64,000 nucleotides of DNA, taken from positions 534,290 to 598,289 of the forward strand of contig NZ_JABMKY010000004.1 of the NCBI RefSeq assembly GCF_013204845.1. The letters are read 5' to 3'. This DNA is from Paenibacillus qinlingensis (GTDB taxonomy: Bacteria; Bacillota; Bacilli; Paenibacillales; NBRC-103111). The position numbers and the translations under genes are program-made. This document shows, piece after piece, positions 54,842-63,655 of this stretch (position 1 is its first letter; each line of letters begins with the position of its first letter). Below the pieces are notes generated by a model, which worked only from the letters and a program-made list of their open reading frames with translations, was not told where the DNA came from and made no database searches.

Positions 54842-55660
54842 ATGGAATATGTTGAAATTAATCCTCAAATTGAATTATTCATCAATAGACACTCCACACC
54901 CACTTGGATTATTGAAGATGCAACAACAGATTTTATTGATCTAACTTATATTTTCAAGGGAAGGGCTCACTACTCTATTAATGGTACTGTGTATGAAGTC
55001 AATCAAGGAGATCTCCTATGTATCCCTAAAGGCAGCCGCCGAAGCGCAATTACTGACGCCGCAAATCTAATGACGAGTTATGCACTGAATATCCATATCT
55101 ATGATTTGGAAGGCAAGGATGTAAATCTACCGTTTCCATTAATTTCGCATATTGGTGAGCCAGAAGAATTACATTCCATGTACAATGAATTGACATTTGA
55201 ATGGCTAAAGAAAAATAAAGGTCATGAATTGAAAGCCCGTGCTTTGCTTCTTATGATCCTTCATTATTATTTCAGGTGTTTGTATTATAAAGAGAACCAT
55301 GTAAATATAGATAAACGAATCCAGAGATCTATTAGATATATTTTAAGTAACTTGCAGAATCAAATAGAAGTAGAAGAGCTAGCATCCATTGCTGGTTTGA
55401 CTACAGCATATTTTGGGACGCTTTTTAAAAAATACATGGGTGTATCTGTTAAAGAGTATATTAATAGAATGAAAATTAATGATGCTGAGAATATTCTCCT
55501 TAGCGGTGAGTTTACCGTTCAAGAAGCTGCTTATAAATGCGGTTTTGAAGACATTTATTATTTCAGTAAACTATTTAAAAAAATAAAAGGGTTTCCACCC
55601 TCTAGAATCTTAATAGAAAATAGTAAATCAGATCGGCAGGAATTTGTAACCTCAAGCTGA
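54842..55660 (+). CDS. AraC-family transcriptional regulator
   Basis: 272 residues: a cupin-like N-terminal domain (HYSINGTVYEVNQGDLLCIPKGSRRSAITD) and the AraC DNA-binding domain (EVEELASIAGLTTAYFGTLFKKYMGVSVKEYINRMKINDAENILLSGEFTVQEAAYKCGFEDIYYFSKLFKKIKGFPPSRIL). AAAGGAT gives a moderate ribosome-binding site. The gene is clearly more AT-rich than the xylanase gene before it. Its position suggests control of xylan or xylose genes; this is inference. Confidence 0.92.
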   Translation: MEYVEINPQIELFINRHSTPTWIIEDATTDFIDLTYIFKGRAHYSINGTVYEVNQGDLLCIPKGSRRSAITDAANLMTSYALNIHIYDLEGKDVNLPFPLISHIGEPEELHSMYNELTFEWLKKNKGHELKARALLLMILHYYFRCLYYKENHVNIDKRIQRSIRYILSNLQNQIEVEELASIAGLTTAYFGTLFKKYMGVSVKEYINRMKINDAENILLSGEFTVQEAAYKCGFEDIYYFSKLFKKIKGFPPSRILIENSKSDRQEFVTSS

Positions 55661-55678
55661 TTTTTGAAATTTGATTTC

Positions 55679-55716
55679 GGACTTTACCGTAGATGTTGCG
55701 GTAGGTCCTTTTTTTA
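55679..55716 (+). terminator. terminator after the AraC gene
   Basis: GGAC-TTTACCG pairs with CGGTA-GGTCC, followed by nine T. Confidence 0.82.
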
Positions 55717-55883
55717 TACATATTTGCTTGTTCGATTGAATTGGCATATAGATGTAGAAAATCGTTCTTTTAGTAAAGATGGAGAAATATTTTATACCGT
55801 ATTCCTTGATAAAGAGATAAGGAAACGTTAGAATTATTATTTATTGCACAATATGGACAAGCAACGAAAGTGGTGAATAGATC

Positions 55884-57086
55884 ATGCACGCCATGACGGC
55901 GAGTGTACTTCAGATGATTAGGAGGGCAAAGTCCCCGCTGTCAAAAGTTGAAATAGCGGAGGAACTTGGCGTATCGTTGTCCGCCATTTCTGTACATGTG
56001 GAACGATTACTCAAAGAAAATCTGATAGAGATGTCAAGGATTGGGGTTTCGTCAGGTGGCAGGAAGCCCAAAGAATATGCTTTGAATAAAGACTTTGGCT
56101 TAATTGTATCGATTGAACTGGAAACTACGCTTGTTCACATAGCCCTCACTAACTTTAATTGTGAAGTACTGTGTCTAACTAGCTCTGATATTGAAATTAC
56201 GGATGGACCCGATATCGTATTGACGCGAATTCATAAGCATGTTGAACAGATGCTTTTAGATAATGATATCGATAAAGCTTCAATTAAAGGCATCGGAATT
56301 GGCATTCCCGGACCCGTAGATTTTTCAATGGGTTTACCGATTTCTCCTCCAATTATGCCGGGGTGGGACCAGTATCCTATCAGGGAATTCTGGGCAAAGT
56401 ATTTTGATTGTCCTTGTTATGTTGATAACGATGTGAATATTATGGCGCTAGGTGAACATGCCAAAGGCTTAAAGTTTGAAGTCAACAATGTCATTTTTAT
56501 TAAAATCGGGAGCGGTATTGGCTCTGGAATTATTTATGATGGTGTGTTGTACAGAGGATCCACTGGAAGTGCAGGAGATATTGGTCATTTTGATATCGGA
56601 TCGGATGTCGTATGTTGGTGTGGAAATAAAGGTTGCCTGGAGGCTTCGGCAGGTGGCAAAGCCCTCATTTCAAAAGGAAAAGAGCGGGCGCTCTTCAATA
56701 ATAGTGGTTATTTGTTGGATATTCTTAATAGCCGCGGAGAACTGTCAATTGAGGATATAGGTGCAGGACTTCTTCAACTCGATTCATCTTGTGTAGAGTT
56801 GGTTCGTGAAAGTGGTGCCTTAATCGGAAAGGTCATAGCATCCATTGTTAATTTTGCCAATCCCGATCTGATCGTGATTGGAGGGAGGATTGCTGAGTTC
56901 GGGGACATATTCCTTGCAGCAATACGACAAAGTGTTTACCAAAGATCACTGCCACTTGCTACCCGGAATTTAATTATTAATAAATCTTCACTTGGAAATA
57001 TGGCTGGACTCATTGGCGGTGCATTTATGACGATCGATCAAATCATTACACAGGCTACTGACAACCAGGTTGACACTTATCTTTAA
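55884..57086 (+). CDS. ROK-family transcriptional regulator (XylR/NagC type)
   Basis: 400 residues: an N-terminal winged helix (MIRRAKSPLSKVEIAEELGVSLSAISVHVERLLKENLIEM) and a ROK sugar-kinase-like domain. Visible are GIGIGIPGPVD, DNDVNIMALGEHAKG (Asp182), GSGIGSGIIYDGVLYRGSTGSAGDIGHF and the zinc motif CWCGNKGCLE (Cys244, Cys246, Cys251). Such proteins are usually sugar-responsive repressors, as XylR for xylose. No canonical xyl operator was found nearby. The ribosome-binding site (GTGGTGA) is modest. It precedes a Gfo/Idh/MocA gene that carries a large perfect inverted repeat in its leader, a possible target. Confidence 0.9.
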   Translation: MHAMTASVLQMIRRAKSPLSKVEIAEELGVSLSAISVHVERLLKENLIEMSRIGVSSGGRKPKEYALNKDFGLIVSIELETTLVHIALTNFNCEVLCLTSSDIEITDGPDIVLTRIHKHVEQMLLDNDIDKASIKGIGIGIPGPVDFSMGLPISPPIMPGWDQYPIREFWAKYFDCPCYVDNDVNIMALGEHAKGLKFEVNNVIFIKIGSGIGSGIIYDGVLYRGSTGSAGDIGHFDIGSDVVCWCGNKGCLEASAGGKALISKGKERALFNNSGYLLDILNSRGELSIEDIGAGLLQLDSSCVELVRESGALIGKVIASIVNFANPDLIVIGGRIAEFGDIFLAAIRQSVYQRSLPLATRNLIINKSSLGNMAGLIGGAFMTIDQIITQATDNQVDTYL

Positions 57087-57097
57087 ATAATGCGAAG

Positions 57098-57133
57098 AAA
57101 CACACCCTTTACATCAAAGAGGTGTGTTTTTTT
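57098..57133 (+). terminator. terminator after the ROK gene
   Basis: AAACACACC pairs perfectly with GGTGTGTTT around a 14-base loop, then a T-run. Confidence 0.9.
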
Positions 57134-57149
57134 GTTTTGTTTTTGTTTT

Positions 57150-57204
57150 AACATTAACACTCATACTTTTAACATTGACTGTTAAAAGTATGAGTGTTAA
57201 TGTT
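57150..57204. repeat. perfect 25-bp inverted repeat with 5-base loop before the dehydrogenase gene
   Basis: Arms 57150-57174 and 57180-57204 are exact reverse complements (left arm starts AACATTAACACTCATAC) with the loop TTGAC. The right arm ends seven bases before the Shine-Dalgarno of the next gene. There is no following T-run, and a separate terminator already lies at 57098-57133. TTGACT across loop and right arm resembles a -35. Likely an operator or a strong mRNA leader hairpin. Confidence 0.93.
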
Positions 57205-57223
57205 GTAAGTGAGGAGGGGTACC

Positions 57224-58369
57224 ATGAAGAAAATAAAGACGGCCATCATTGGAGCGGGTTTTATTGGTAAAGCACATCTCGAAGCAATAAGAAGATTGGG
57301 ATATGTAGAAGTTGTGGCTATCGGGCAAAGTAATGAAAAGCATGCCGAAGCGTATGCAAAGTCTCTAAATATTCCTAAAGCTTACGGCAATTATATGGAT
57401 TTGCTGCAAGATGATGAAATTGAGGTTGTTCACAACTGTACGCCTAATCATCTTCATTATGAAATAAACAAACAAACGCTTCTCCATGGAAAGCATCTTC
57501 TATCTGAGAAGCCACTAACTCTTACGAGTAGCGAAGCAAAAGAACTTTATGAGCTAGCCCTTGAGAAAAGGCTAATTACTGGCATTAATTTTAATTATAG
57601 GCAGTTTCCAATGGTACAACAGTTAAAGAATATGGTGAATGATAATGATCTTGGAGAGATTCGAATTATTCGTGGGAGTTACTTACAAGATTGGCTTCTT
57701 TATGATACCGACTACAATTGGCGAATGGAGCCTGAATTTGGTGGGGAGACGCGTGCGTTAAGTGATATCGGCTCCCATCTTTTCGATCTCGTGCAATATG
57801 TAACTGATCTTAGTATCACTGAGGTTCTTGCGGATCTATCCATCGTTCATCCGATTCGCTATAAATCAAGTAAAAGCGGAGCATTTTCTGATACAAATGA
57901 TAGCTTGAAACAAGTGGATATTAAAACGGAAGACTATTGTTCGGTTTTGGTGAGGTTTAGTAACGGGGCTCGAGGGGTTTTCACAGTATCACAAGTATCT
58001 GCCGGTAAGAAAAATGCACTAGAGATTAATTTGGATGGTTTAACTTCTTCAGGAACTTGGAAACAAGAGGAGCCTTTCAAATTACAAATGGGCTATCGGG
58101 ATAAACCAAGTGAAACGATTTTAAGAGACCCCGCTTTACTTAAAAAGAAAGCACTACCCTATCTGCACTATCCCAGTGGTCATGAGGAAGGTTGGACAGA
58201 TAGTCTTAAGAATACGATGCAGCACTTTTATGATGCAGTATTCAATAACTATGAAACGCCTGCTGATTCAGTTGCTACACTCAAAGATGGATATCAAGCA
58301 ATGCTTATTAATGATGCTGTCATTAGAAGTGTTAAGTCAGGGACATGGGAAGCTGTTGTATCCGTTTAG
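57224..58369 (+). CDS. Gfo/Idh/MocA family dehydrogenase
   Basis: 381 residues. Rossmann loop AIIGAGFIGKAHLEAI, VHNCTPNHLHYEINKQTLLHGKHLLSEKPLTL with catalytic Lys96, and GETRALSDIGSHLFDLVQYVTD supplying active-site Asp and His. LPYLHYPSGHEEGWTDSLKNTMQHFYDAVF is typical of sugar or inositol dehydrogenases of this family. GAGGAGGGG lies just before ATG 57224; the upstream in-frame ATG sits on the Shine-Dalgarno. It is downstream of a ROK regulator and a large inverted repeat, so probably repressed in the absence of its sugar. Confidence 0.92.
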   Translation: MKKIKTAIIGAGFIGKAHLEAIRRLGYVEVVAIGQSNEKHAEAYAKSLNIPKAYGNYMDLLQDDEIEVVHNCTPNHLHYEINKQTLLHGKHLLSEKPLTLTSSEAKELYELALEKRLITGINFNYRQFPMVQQLKNMVNDNDLGEIRIIRGSYLQDWLLYDTDYNWRMEPEFGGETRALSDIGSHLFDLVQYVTDLSITEVLADLSIVHPIRYKSSKSGAFSDTNDSLKQVDIKTEDYCSVLVRFSNGARGVFTVSQVSAGKKNALEINLDGLTSSGTWKQEEPFKLQMGYRDKPSETILRDPALLKKKALPYLHYPSGHEEGWTDSLKNTMQHFYDAVFNNYETPADSVATLKDGYQAMLINDAVIRSVKSGTWEAVVSV

Positions 58370-58393
58370 TTCAAATACCTTCTATACAAGAAG

Positions 58394-58435
58394 AAAGCCG
58401 AAAACAGGTTTAAGATCCTGTTTCTGGCTTTTTTT
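58394..58435 (+). terminator. terminator after the dehydrogenase gene
   Basis: AAAGCC-G-AAAACAGG pairs with CCTGTTT-CT-GGCTTT, then a T-run. Confidence 0.9.
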
Positions 58436-58551
58436 ATTGGCGATACATGACAGAAAGTAAATCTACGAAGTAGCTCCATGTCATCAGTAAACGTAAGCAA
58501 TCGGCAATCGAGATACTTTCACATTCTTATGTCATGTTCTATATTCGGAAG

Positions 58552-59427
58552 CTAATTTTTAATCACTTTTTTTCGGTATAAGCCTGGGGTAACGCCAGTA
58601 AACTTCTTAAACAACTTATGAAAATAGGGTAAACTCTCATAACCGCAATTGTGAGCGATCGTATCAATACCTAAGTCGGTAGTTAAAAGCAGCTCCTTTG
58701 CAGTTGAAATTCGCTTGGCATTCACATAGTCGGTAATGTTCATCCCGGTTAATTGTTTAAACGCTCTAGATAAATGAGCGGCTGATACTGAAGTGTGCTT
58801 AGCCAAATAGGAAAGTCCAGCGGTTTGGTCAGTGTGAAACTGATCTAAGTGTTGAAGTATGTTTCGTAACCAGGAAGGTCCGACATCGGACGTTGCCAGT
58901 TGATGATGGGATTCTTTTAATATCAAACGATTAATGATGATCAAAAGGCTATTTAAATTCAGTTGAACAGCATATCTAAAGCCAGCTTCGTGTTGTTCCA
59001 ATTCATCATGCATTTGTTTGAGTTTTTCTTCAAGCAGTGGGCGTATGGTAGCTGGGACAACCAGCTTATAGCTCTTGTTTTTTCGGGCTAGGTCAAAAAC
59101 TTGCATATTCGTAAACGAATCAGCTGATGAATAATGTGCAATCAGTTGCGGATCAAAAAAGACAGCAGTGGCTGTAACTGGAGATTCAGAATCTGGCAAT
59201 GCCTGATGGATGGTATTTCCAGGAATGATGAAGAGGTCTCCTTCATTCATCTCATAGAGCATTTGATTTAAGAAAAATGTACCTATTCCACTATAAACAT
59301 AAACTAATTCAAAGCGATCATGAAAATGCTCTGGTAGTTCACGATTTGGTGTCTTTTTGTCCTTGAATACGATGTCAAATGGTAATAGGGGGTCGTTAAT
59401 AAAGTTTTTCATTAGCGGTTTTTGCAT
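58552..59427 (-). CDS. AraC-family transcriptional regulator
   Basis: 291 residues with a cupin domain (RELPEHFHDRFELVYVYSGIGTFFLNQMLYEMNEGDLFIIPGNTIHQ) and an AraC DNA-binding domain (LSYLAKHTSVSAAHLSRAFKQLTGMNITDYVNAKRISTAKELLLTTDLGIDTIAHNCGYESLPYFHKLFKKFTGVTPGLYRKK). GGGGAGG lies eight bases before ATG 59427; the frame continues nine codons upstream without support. It is divergent from the UxaA-type dehydratase operon and probably activates it. Confidence 0.92.
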   Translation of the reverse strand: MQKPLMKNFINDPLLPFDIVFKDKKTPNRELPEHFHDRFELVYVYSGIGTFFLNQMLYEMNEGDLFIIPGNTIHQALPDSESPVTATAVFFDPQLIAHYSSADSFTNMQVFDLARKNKSYKLVVPATIRPLLEEKLKQMHDELEQHEAGFRYAVQLNLNSLLIIINRLILKESHHQLATSDVGPSWLRNILQHLDQFHTDQTAGLSYLAKHTSVSAAHLSRAFKQLTGMNITDYVNAKRISTAKELLLTTDLGIDTIAHNCGYESLPYFHKLFKKFTGVTPGLYRKKVIKN

Positions 59428-59516
59428 TTTGCGAACCTCCCCAGATCGTCTCATTTTTTTAAATTGTATTATTTATAGAATATCAAAATAGAGTATGTTT
59501 TTGCAAAGGTAAAGAA

Positions 59517-59544
59517 TTAACAAATGCCGTAATCTTGGTACAAT
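59517..59544 (+). promoter_or_regulatory. sigma-A promoter of the uxaA-like operon
   Basis: TTAACA, 16-bp spacer, TACAAT with an extended TGG. It would give a leader of about 175 bases, long enough for further control. Confidence 0.6.
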
Positions 59545-59725
59545 AAGAGGTATGCACACCGAAATAAAGGAGGCTATGTATCCTGAAAAATTGTTGCCAT
59601 TAAATTTTTGGCGTATATAGCGTTATTGATACAGTACTAACTTGGAAGAAACTGGAATTATTCTATTATAGGCCGACGTTGTATTTGGATTGTTCGGAAA
59701 ATCTCATCAAAGGAGCCAGTCATCG

Positions 59726-62428
59726 ATGAACGTCGTTTACCAATTTGAAGAAGTAGCGAGGCTTCCCTTACCCGGAGATAACTGCGCCGTTGCGATTCAG
59801 CAACTGAACGCTGGTACCGCCATTCAGTATGAAGGTCAAATCCTTACCTTGGATTACACGGTTATGGAAGGCCATCGATTTGCAGTGAAAGCGATTGCTT
59901 CTGGCGAAGATATGCTTTCGTGGCAATTGCCTTTCGGCGTGGCGACGAAGCCGATTCAACCCGGTCACTATGTGATCAACGAAACAGTACGGAAAGCGCT
60001 CAGTGTGCGCCAGTTGACATTCGCGGTGCCCGCGGAGTCCAATTTCGCGGATCAAGTTTCTCCTTATATTCTTGACGAGAAGAACTTCCGGCCGGCTGAG
60101 GCGTCGCCAGCTTTTACGGATACCCGCACTTTCATGGGATATCGCCGCCATAAAGATCGCGGGGTTGGTACCCGGAACTATATCGTACTTCTCGGCACCA
60201 CCTCACAGACGGGGAGCTACGTGAATGAGCTTGCTGCTCGTCTACAAAGCGAATGGAAGAACGATTCGAATATAGACGGGATCGTTCCCGTCGCTCACAC
60301 GGAGGGCGGCACAGAGAAGCCGAATAATGTGGACTTGCTGCTGCGGACGCTCGCAGGTTTCATGGTCAACCCGAACGTCGGAGCGGTATTGGTTGTCGAT
60401 TATGGCAATGAATCGGTCACGAACAAGATGGTCGAGGCTTATGCACGCGAGCATAGCTATCCGATCGATGAAGTCCTGCATAAGTTCGTGTCGCTAACAG
60501 GAAGCTTCGAAGAGGAGCTAGTTAATGGTGAAGCGTTAGTACGCGAATGGCTACCAGCGGTCAACACGATGCAGCGAACGCCAGAATCCATCAGCAACTT
60601 GCGAATCGGCTTGCAATGCGGCGGTTCGGACGCTTTTTCCGGAGTATCGGCAAATCCACTGCTTGGCTGGGTTTCGGAACAATTGGTGCGTTACGGCGGT
60701 GGGGCTAGTTTAGCCGAAACGGATGAGTTGATCGGCGCGGAACCCTATGTCCTCTCTAAAGTACGCAATGTGGAAACCGCGCGCAAATTTTTGGAACTTG
60801 TGAATCGATTTAAGGAGCGTACGTCGTGGCACGGTACCAGTGCAGAAGGTAACCCGTCAGGTGGCAACATGTATCGCGGCTTGTATAACATCTATCTCAA
60901 ATCTATTGGCGCCGCTATGAAGAAAGACCCGACAACACGGATTGATTATGTAACCGAGTACGGAGAGCTAATGAAGGATGGCGGCTATTATTTCATGGAT
61001 AGCCCTGGCAATGACCTGGAGAGCATCGCCGGACAGATAGCCGCAGGCTGCAACATGATCTTCTTTACAACGGGAAATGGTTCCATCACCAACTTTCCAT
61101 ATGCGCCTACGATTAAGGTGGTAACAACAACTCGCCGTTTCCAATTGCTTTCGGACGATATGGATGTGAACGCGGGACAGTATCTAGAAGGCAAGTCGAT
61201 GGATGAGCTGGGGCAAGAGGTATTCGATTTGGCGCTCCAAATTGCTTCAGGTCAGCGAAGTGTCGGTGAGAAGGCGGGCCATGCCCAAGTACAAATTTGG
61301 CGCAACTGGCAGCAGACCGATGCGAGTCAACTGGAGACGCTGCTTCACGCTCCTGTACCGACAGGAGTTCCGATCGCAATTGAAGAAGATGCTATAACGA
61401 AGGTTAACCCGATCCAATTTGCATTTACTCGACATCGCAATCGGCAGTCTAGTGACAATATCGGCTTAATCGTGCCGACCAGTCTTTGTGCCGGACAGGT
61501 AGCGGGTATGATCACAAAGCGCCTAAACGAGCAAGGAGTAGGACAGCCTGAGCTCTCGCGTTTTGTCACATTGGCGCACACGGAAGGCTGCGGCACCTCG
61601 GGGGGACCTGCTGAATCGCTGTTTGCCCGTACGATGATTGGCTATATTACGCATCCGATGGTGGAGCATTGTTTGCTGCTGGAGCATGGCTGCGAGAAAA
61701 CACATAACGACTACATGCGCCATCAGATGGATGTGATGGGTGTTGATGCGAGCCAGCTGGGTTATGCCAGCATCCAGCTCGACGGCGGAATTACCAAGGT
61801 CAGCGAGAAGGTTGAGGCCTGGTTCGCCGATCGATTGGTTGCGGCTAATACGGCAGAGAAGGTGACGGTCGGTTTGGAAGGGCTGCGCATCGGGATCGTA
61901 AGTGTAGGTGACATTAACAAAGATGCCGGCAAGCAGTTGGGAGTACTTACCAAGTTGATTGTCGGAGCTGGAGGCTTGGTCGTCGTTCCCGAGAACAGCG
62001 GATTGCTTGCCGAGGATGCGTTCAGTCAGGATCTATTTAGCGCTTCTCAAGTTGTGCCGTCTATCTCCTATGGTGAACACGTCCGCCACAATGGATTCCA
62101 TATTATGGAGACGCCAACAAAGCATGGGGTGGAGACGATCACAGGACTTGCCGCCACAGGTGTCGAATTAATAATCGCGCTGATCGGTGATCGTCCGATG
62201 CAGACACATCCATTCGTCCCGATGCTGCAAGTGACGTCGGAACAGGCTGTCCTGGATAAGCATAAGCAAGATGTCGATTTGGTACTCGAAGGTAACGCGA
62301 GCTTATGGGTAGATCATATACTCGAGCGCAGCAAAGAAATTTTGGAACATTCTTATGTACCGCGTCTCTATCAGCAAGGTAATATCGATTTTCAAATGAC
62401 ACGGGGCCTATTCGGTGTGTCGTTATAA
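59726..62428 (+). CDS. UxaA-family (altronate/galactarate-type) dehydratase, internally duplicated
   Basis: 900 residues, about twice the usual UxaA length of roughly 500. Residues 16-90 are a SAF domain. Residues 137-545 form a full UxaA/GarD module: GYRRHKDRGVGTRNYIVLLGTTSQTG, GLQCGGSDAFSGVSANPLLGWVSEQLVRYGG, GNPSGGNMYRGLYNIYLKSIGA, FMDSPGNDLESIAGQIAAGCNMIFFTTGNGS. Residues about 575-900 repeat the fold more loosely: FAFTRHRNRQSSDNIGLIVPTSLCAGQVAG, VTLAHTEGCGTSGG, LLLEHGCEKTHND and LRIGIVSVGDINKDAGKQLG. The GCGTSGG and GCEKTHND metal/substrate blocks occur only in the second part. It dehydrates a sugar acid; the substrate is unknown. AAAGGAG lies ten bases before ATG 59726. An aldo/keto reductase follows after 32 bp. 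Confidence 0.85.
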   Translation: MNVVYQFEEVARLPLPGDNCAVAIQQLNAGTAIQYEGQILTLDYTVMEGHRFAVKAIASGEDMLSWQLPFGVATKPIQPGHYVINETVRKALSVRQLTFAVPAESNFADQVSPYILDEKNFRPAEASPAFTDTRTFMGYRRHKDRGVGTRNYIVLLGTTSQTGSYVNELAARLQSEWKNDSNIDGIVPVAHTEGGTEKPNNVDLLLRTLAGFMVNPNVGAVLVVDYGNESVTNKMVEAYAREHSYPIDEVLHKFVSLTGSFEEELVNGEALVREWLPAVNTMQRTPESISNLRIGLQCGGSDAFSGVSANPLLGWVSEQLVRYGGGASLAETDELIGAEPYVLSKVRNVETARKFLELVNRFKERTSWHGTSAEGNPSGGNMYRGLYNIYLKSIGAAMKKDPTTRIDYVTEYGELMKDGGYYFMDSPGNDLESIAGQIAAGCNMIFFTTGNGSITNFPYAPTIKVVTTTRRFQLLSDDMDVNAGQYLEGKSMDELGQEVFDLALQIASGQRSVGEKAGHAQVQIWRNWQQTDASQLETLLHAPVPTGVPIAIEEDAITKVNPIQFAFTRHRNRQSSDNIGLIVPTSLCAGQVAGMITKRLNEQGVGQPELSRFVTLAHTEGCGTSGGPAESLFARTMIGYITHPMVEHCLLLEHGCEKTHNDYMRHQMDVMGVDASQLGYASIQLDGGITKVSEKVEAWFADRLVAANTAEKVTVGLEGLRIGIVSVGDINKDAGKQLGVLTKLIVGAGGLVVVPENSGLLAEDAFSQDLFSASQVVPSISYGEHVRHNGFHIMETPTKHGVETITGLAATGVELIIALIGDRPMQTHPFVPMLQVTSEQAVLDKHKQDVDLVLEGNASLWVDHILERSKEILEHSYVPRLYQQGNIDFQMTRGLFGVSL

Positions 62429-62460
62429 TACAGACAATAACAGAAAGCGAGGAACACGCC

Positions 62461-63426
62461 ATGACTAACGCATTATTATCTCTACGGCCGCTTGGCAATA
62501 CTGGCCTGCTCATATCACCGCTATGCATGGGAGCCGCTCCACTTGGAGATATGCCAGAGACTTTTCAATATAGCACGTCGGAAGAACAGGCGTTAGTGAC
62601 GTTGCGCACTGCCTTCGAAAGCCCAATCAACTTTATTGATACGGCTGCGGCATATGGCGAAGGCGAGAGCGAACGTCGAATCGGTAAGGCCATTCATGCA
62701 AATGGTGGTCTTCCCGCAGGTTATGTGTTGGCTACCAAAGCCGATCGCGACTTTAGCAACGGCGACTTCAGCGGCGAACAGATCAGACGTTCCATTGAAG
62801 GAAGTCTGGAACGCTTAGGACTTGATCATCTCCAATACGTTTACATCCACGATCCTGAACATACCACTTTCGAAAATGTTATGGGACGCGGCGGACCTTT
62901 GGAAGTACTTCAAAAGTTTCAAGAGCAAGGAGTCATTGGACACATCGGTATCTCCGGCGGACCGATTGATATGCTCATTCGTTATGTCGAAACGAGAGCG
63001 TTCAGTGCGGTTGAAACCCACAATCGATATACGCTGCTCAATCGGGCTGCCGAACCATTGCTTGATGTCGCGAGTCATTTGGGCGTGGCGGTCATTAACG
63101 CCGCTCCTTATGGCAGCGGCATATTAGCTAAAGGTCCGGAAGCATACGCTCGGTATGCCTATAGCGACGCTTCGCCAAGTGTAGTGGAACGAGCGCGAAT
63201 GTTCGCGAAAGTTTGCCAGGCATACAATGTGCCACTAGCTGCCGCTGCGCTTCAATTTTCGCTTCGCGACCCGCGGATCACCAGCACGGTCGTCGGCATG
63301 AGCAAACCGGAAAGGGTAGCCCAGACGTTGGAACTCGCGAATTACCCGATTGACCCTGAGCTATGGCCTGCTCTTGATGAATTTGGCTATGATACGGAAG
63401 ATCCCGAAGAGAATCGATTTGCTTAG
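62461..63426 (+). CDS. aldo/keto reductase (sugar 1-dehydrogenase-like)
   Basis: 321 residues with the (beta/alpha)8 AKR fold. The catalytic tetrad is visible: Asp60 and Tyr65 in NFIDTAAAYGEGESERRIG, Lys93 in VLATKAD and His130 in YVYIHDPEH. LGLDHLQYVYIHDPEHTTFENVMGRGGPLEVLQKFQEQGVIGHIGISGG and the Gly-rich start LGNTGLLISPLCMGAAPLG resemble D-threo-aldose (L-fucose) 1-dehydrogenases. With the upstream sugar-acid dehydratase it suggests an oxidative sugar pathway (aldose to lactone/aldonate, then dehydration). GCGAGG is eight bases before the ATG. It is the last gene of the operon. Confidence 0.9.
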   Translation: MTNALLSLRPLGNTGLLISPLCMGAAPLGDMPETFQYSTSEEQALVTLRTAFESPINFIDTAAAYGEGESERRIGKAIHANGGLPAGYVLATKADRDFSNGDFSGEQIRRSIEGSLERLGLDHLQYVYIHDPEHTTFENVMGRGGPLEVLQKFQEQGVIGHIGISGGPIDMLIRYVETRAFSAVETHNRYTLLNRAAEPLLDVASHLGVAVINAAPYGSGILAKGPEAYARYAYSDASPSVVERARMFAKVCQAYNVPLAAAALQFSLRDPRITSTVVGMSKPERVAQTLELANYPIDPELWPALDEFGYDTEDPEENRFA

Positions 63427-63566
63427 TGGGTAGGGTATATCCAAATCATCTAGATCGATTCGTGACCTAGCTGCCCGGGTAATTCATGATTTGGAACAAT
63501 ATTCTCGTCCCTAAGTATAACAATTAGATGTATTCAGGTGTCGAGTGACAAGAAAATTATCTCATT

Positions 63567-63593
63567 AAAAGCCGCGTATATCGCGGCTTTTTT
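63567..63593 (+). terminator. terminator of the uxaA-like operon
   Basis: AAAAGCCGCG pairs perfectly with CGCGGCTTTT around a 5-base loop, then TT. Confidence 0.92.
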
Positions 63594-63655
63594 ATACGTA
63601 AAATTTATAAGTTTTGGGTATTGAGGTAAACGAAGCTAACCCGAGGCCATAGCTG

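Noticed and set aside
59576..59620. 14-codon ORF (MYPEKLLPLNFWRI) in the uxaA-like leader
   Set aside because: AAAGGAGG is only two bases before the ATG, too close for normal initiation.
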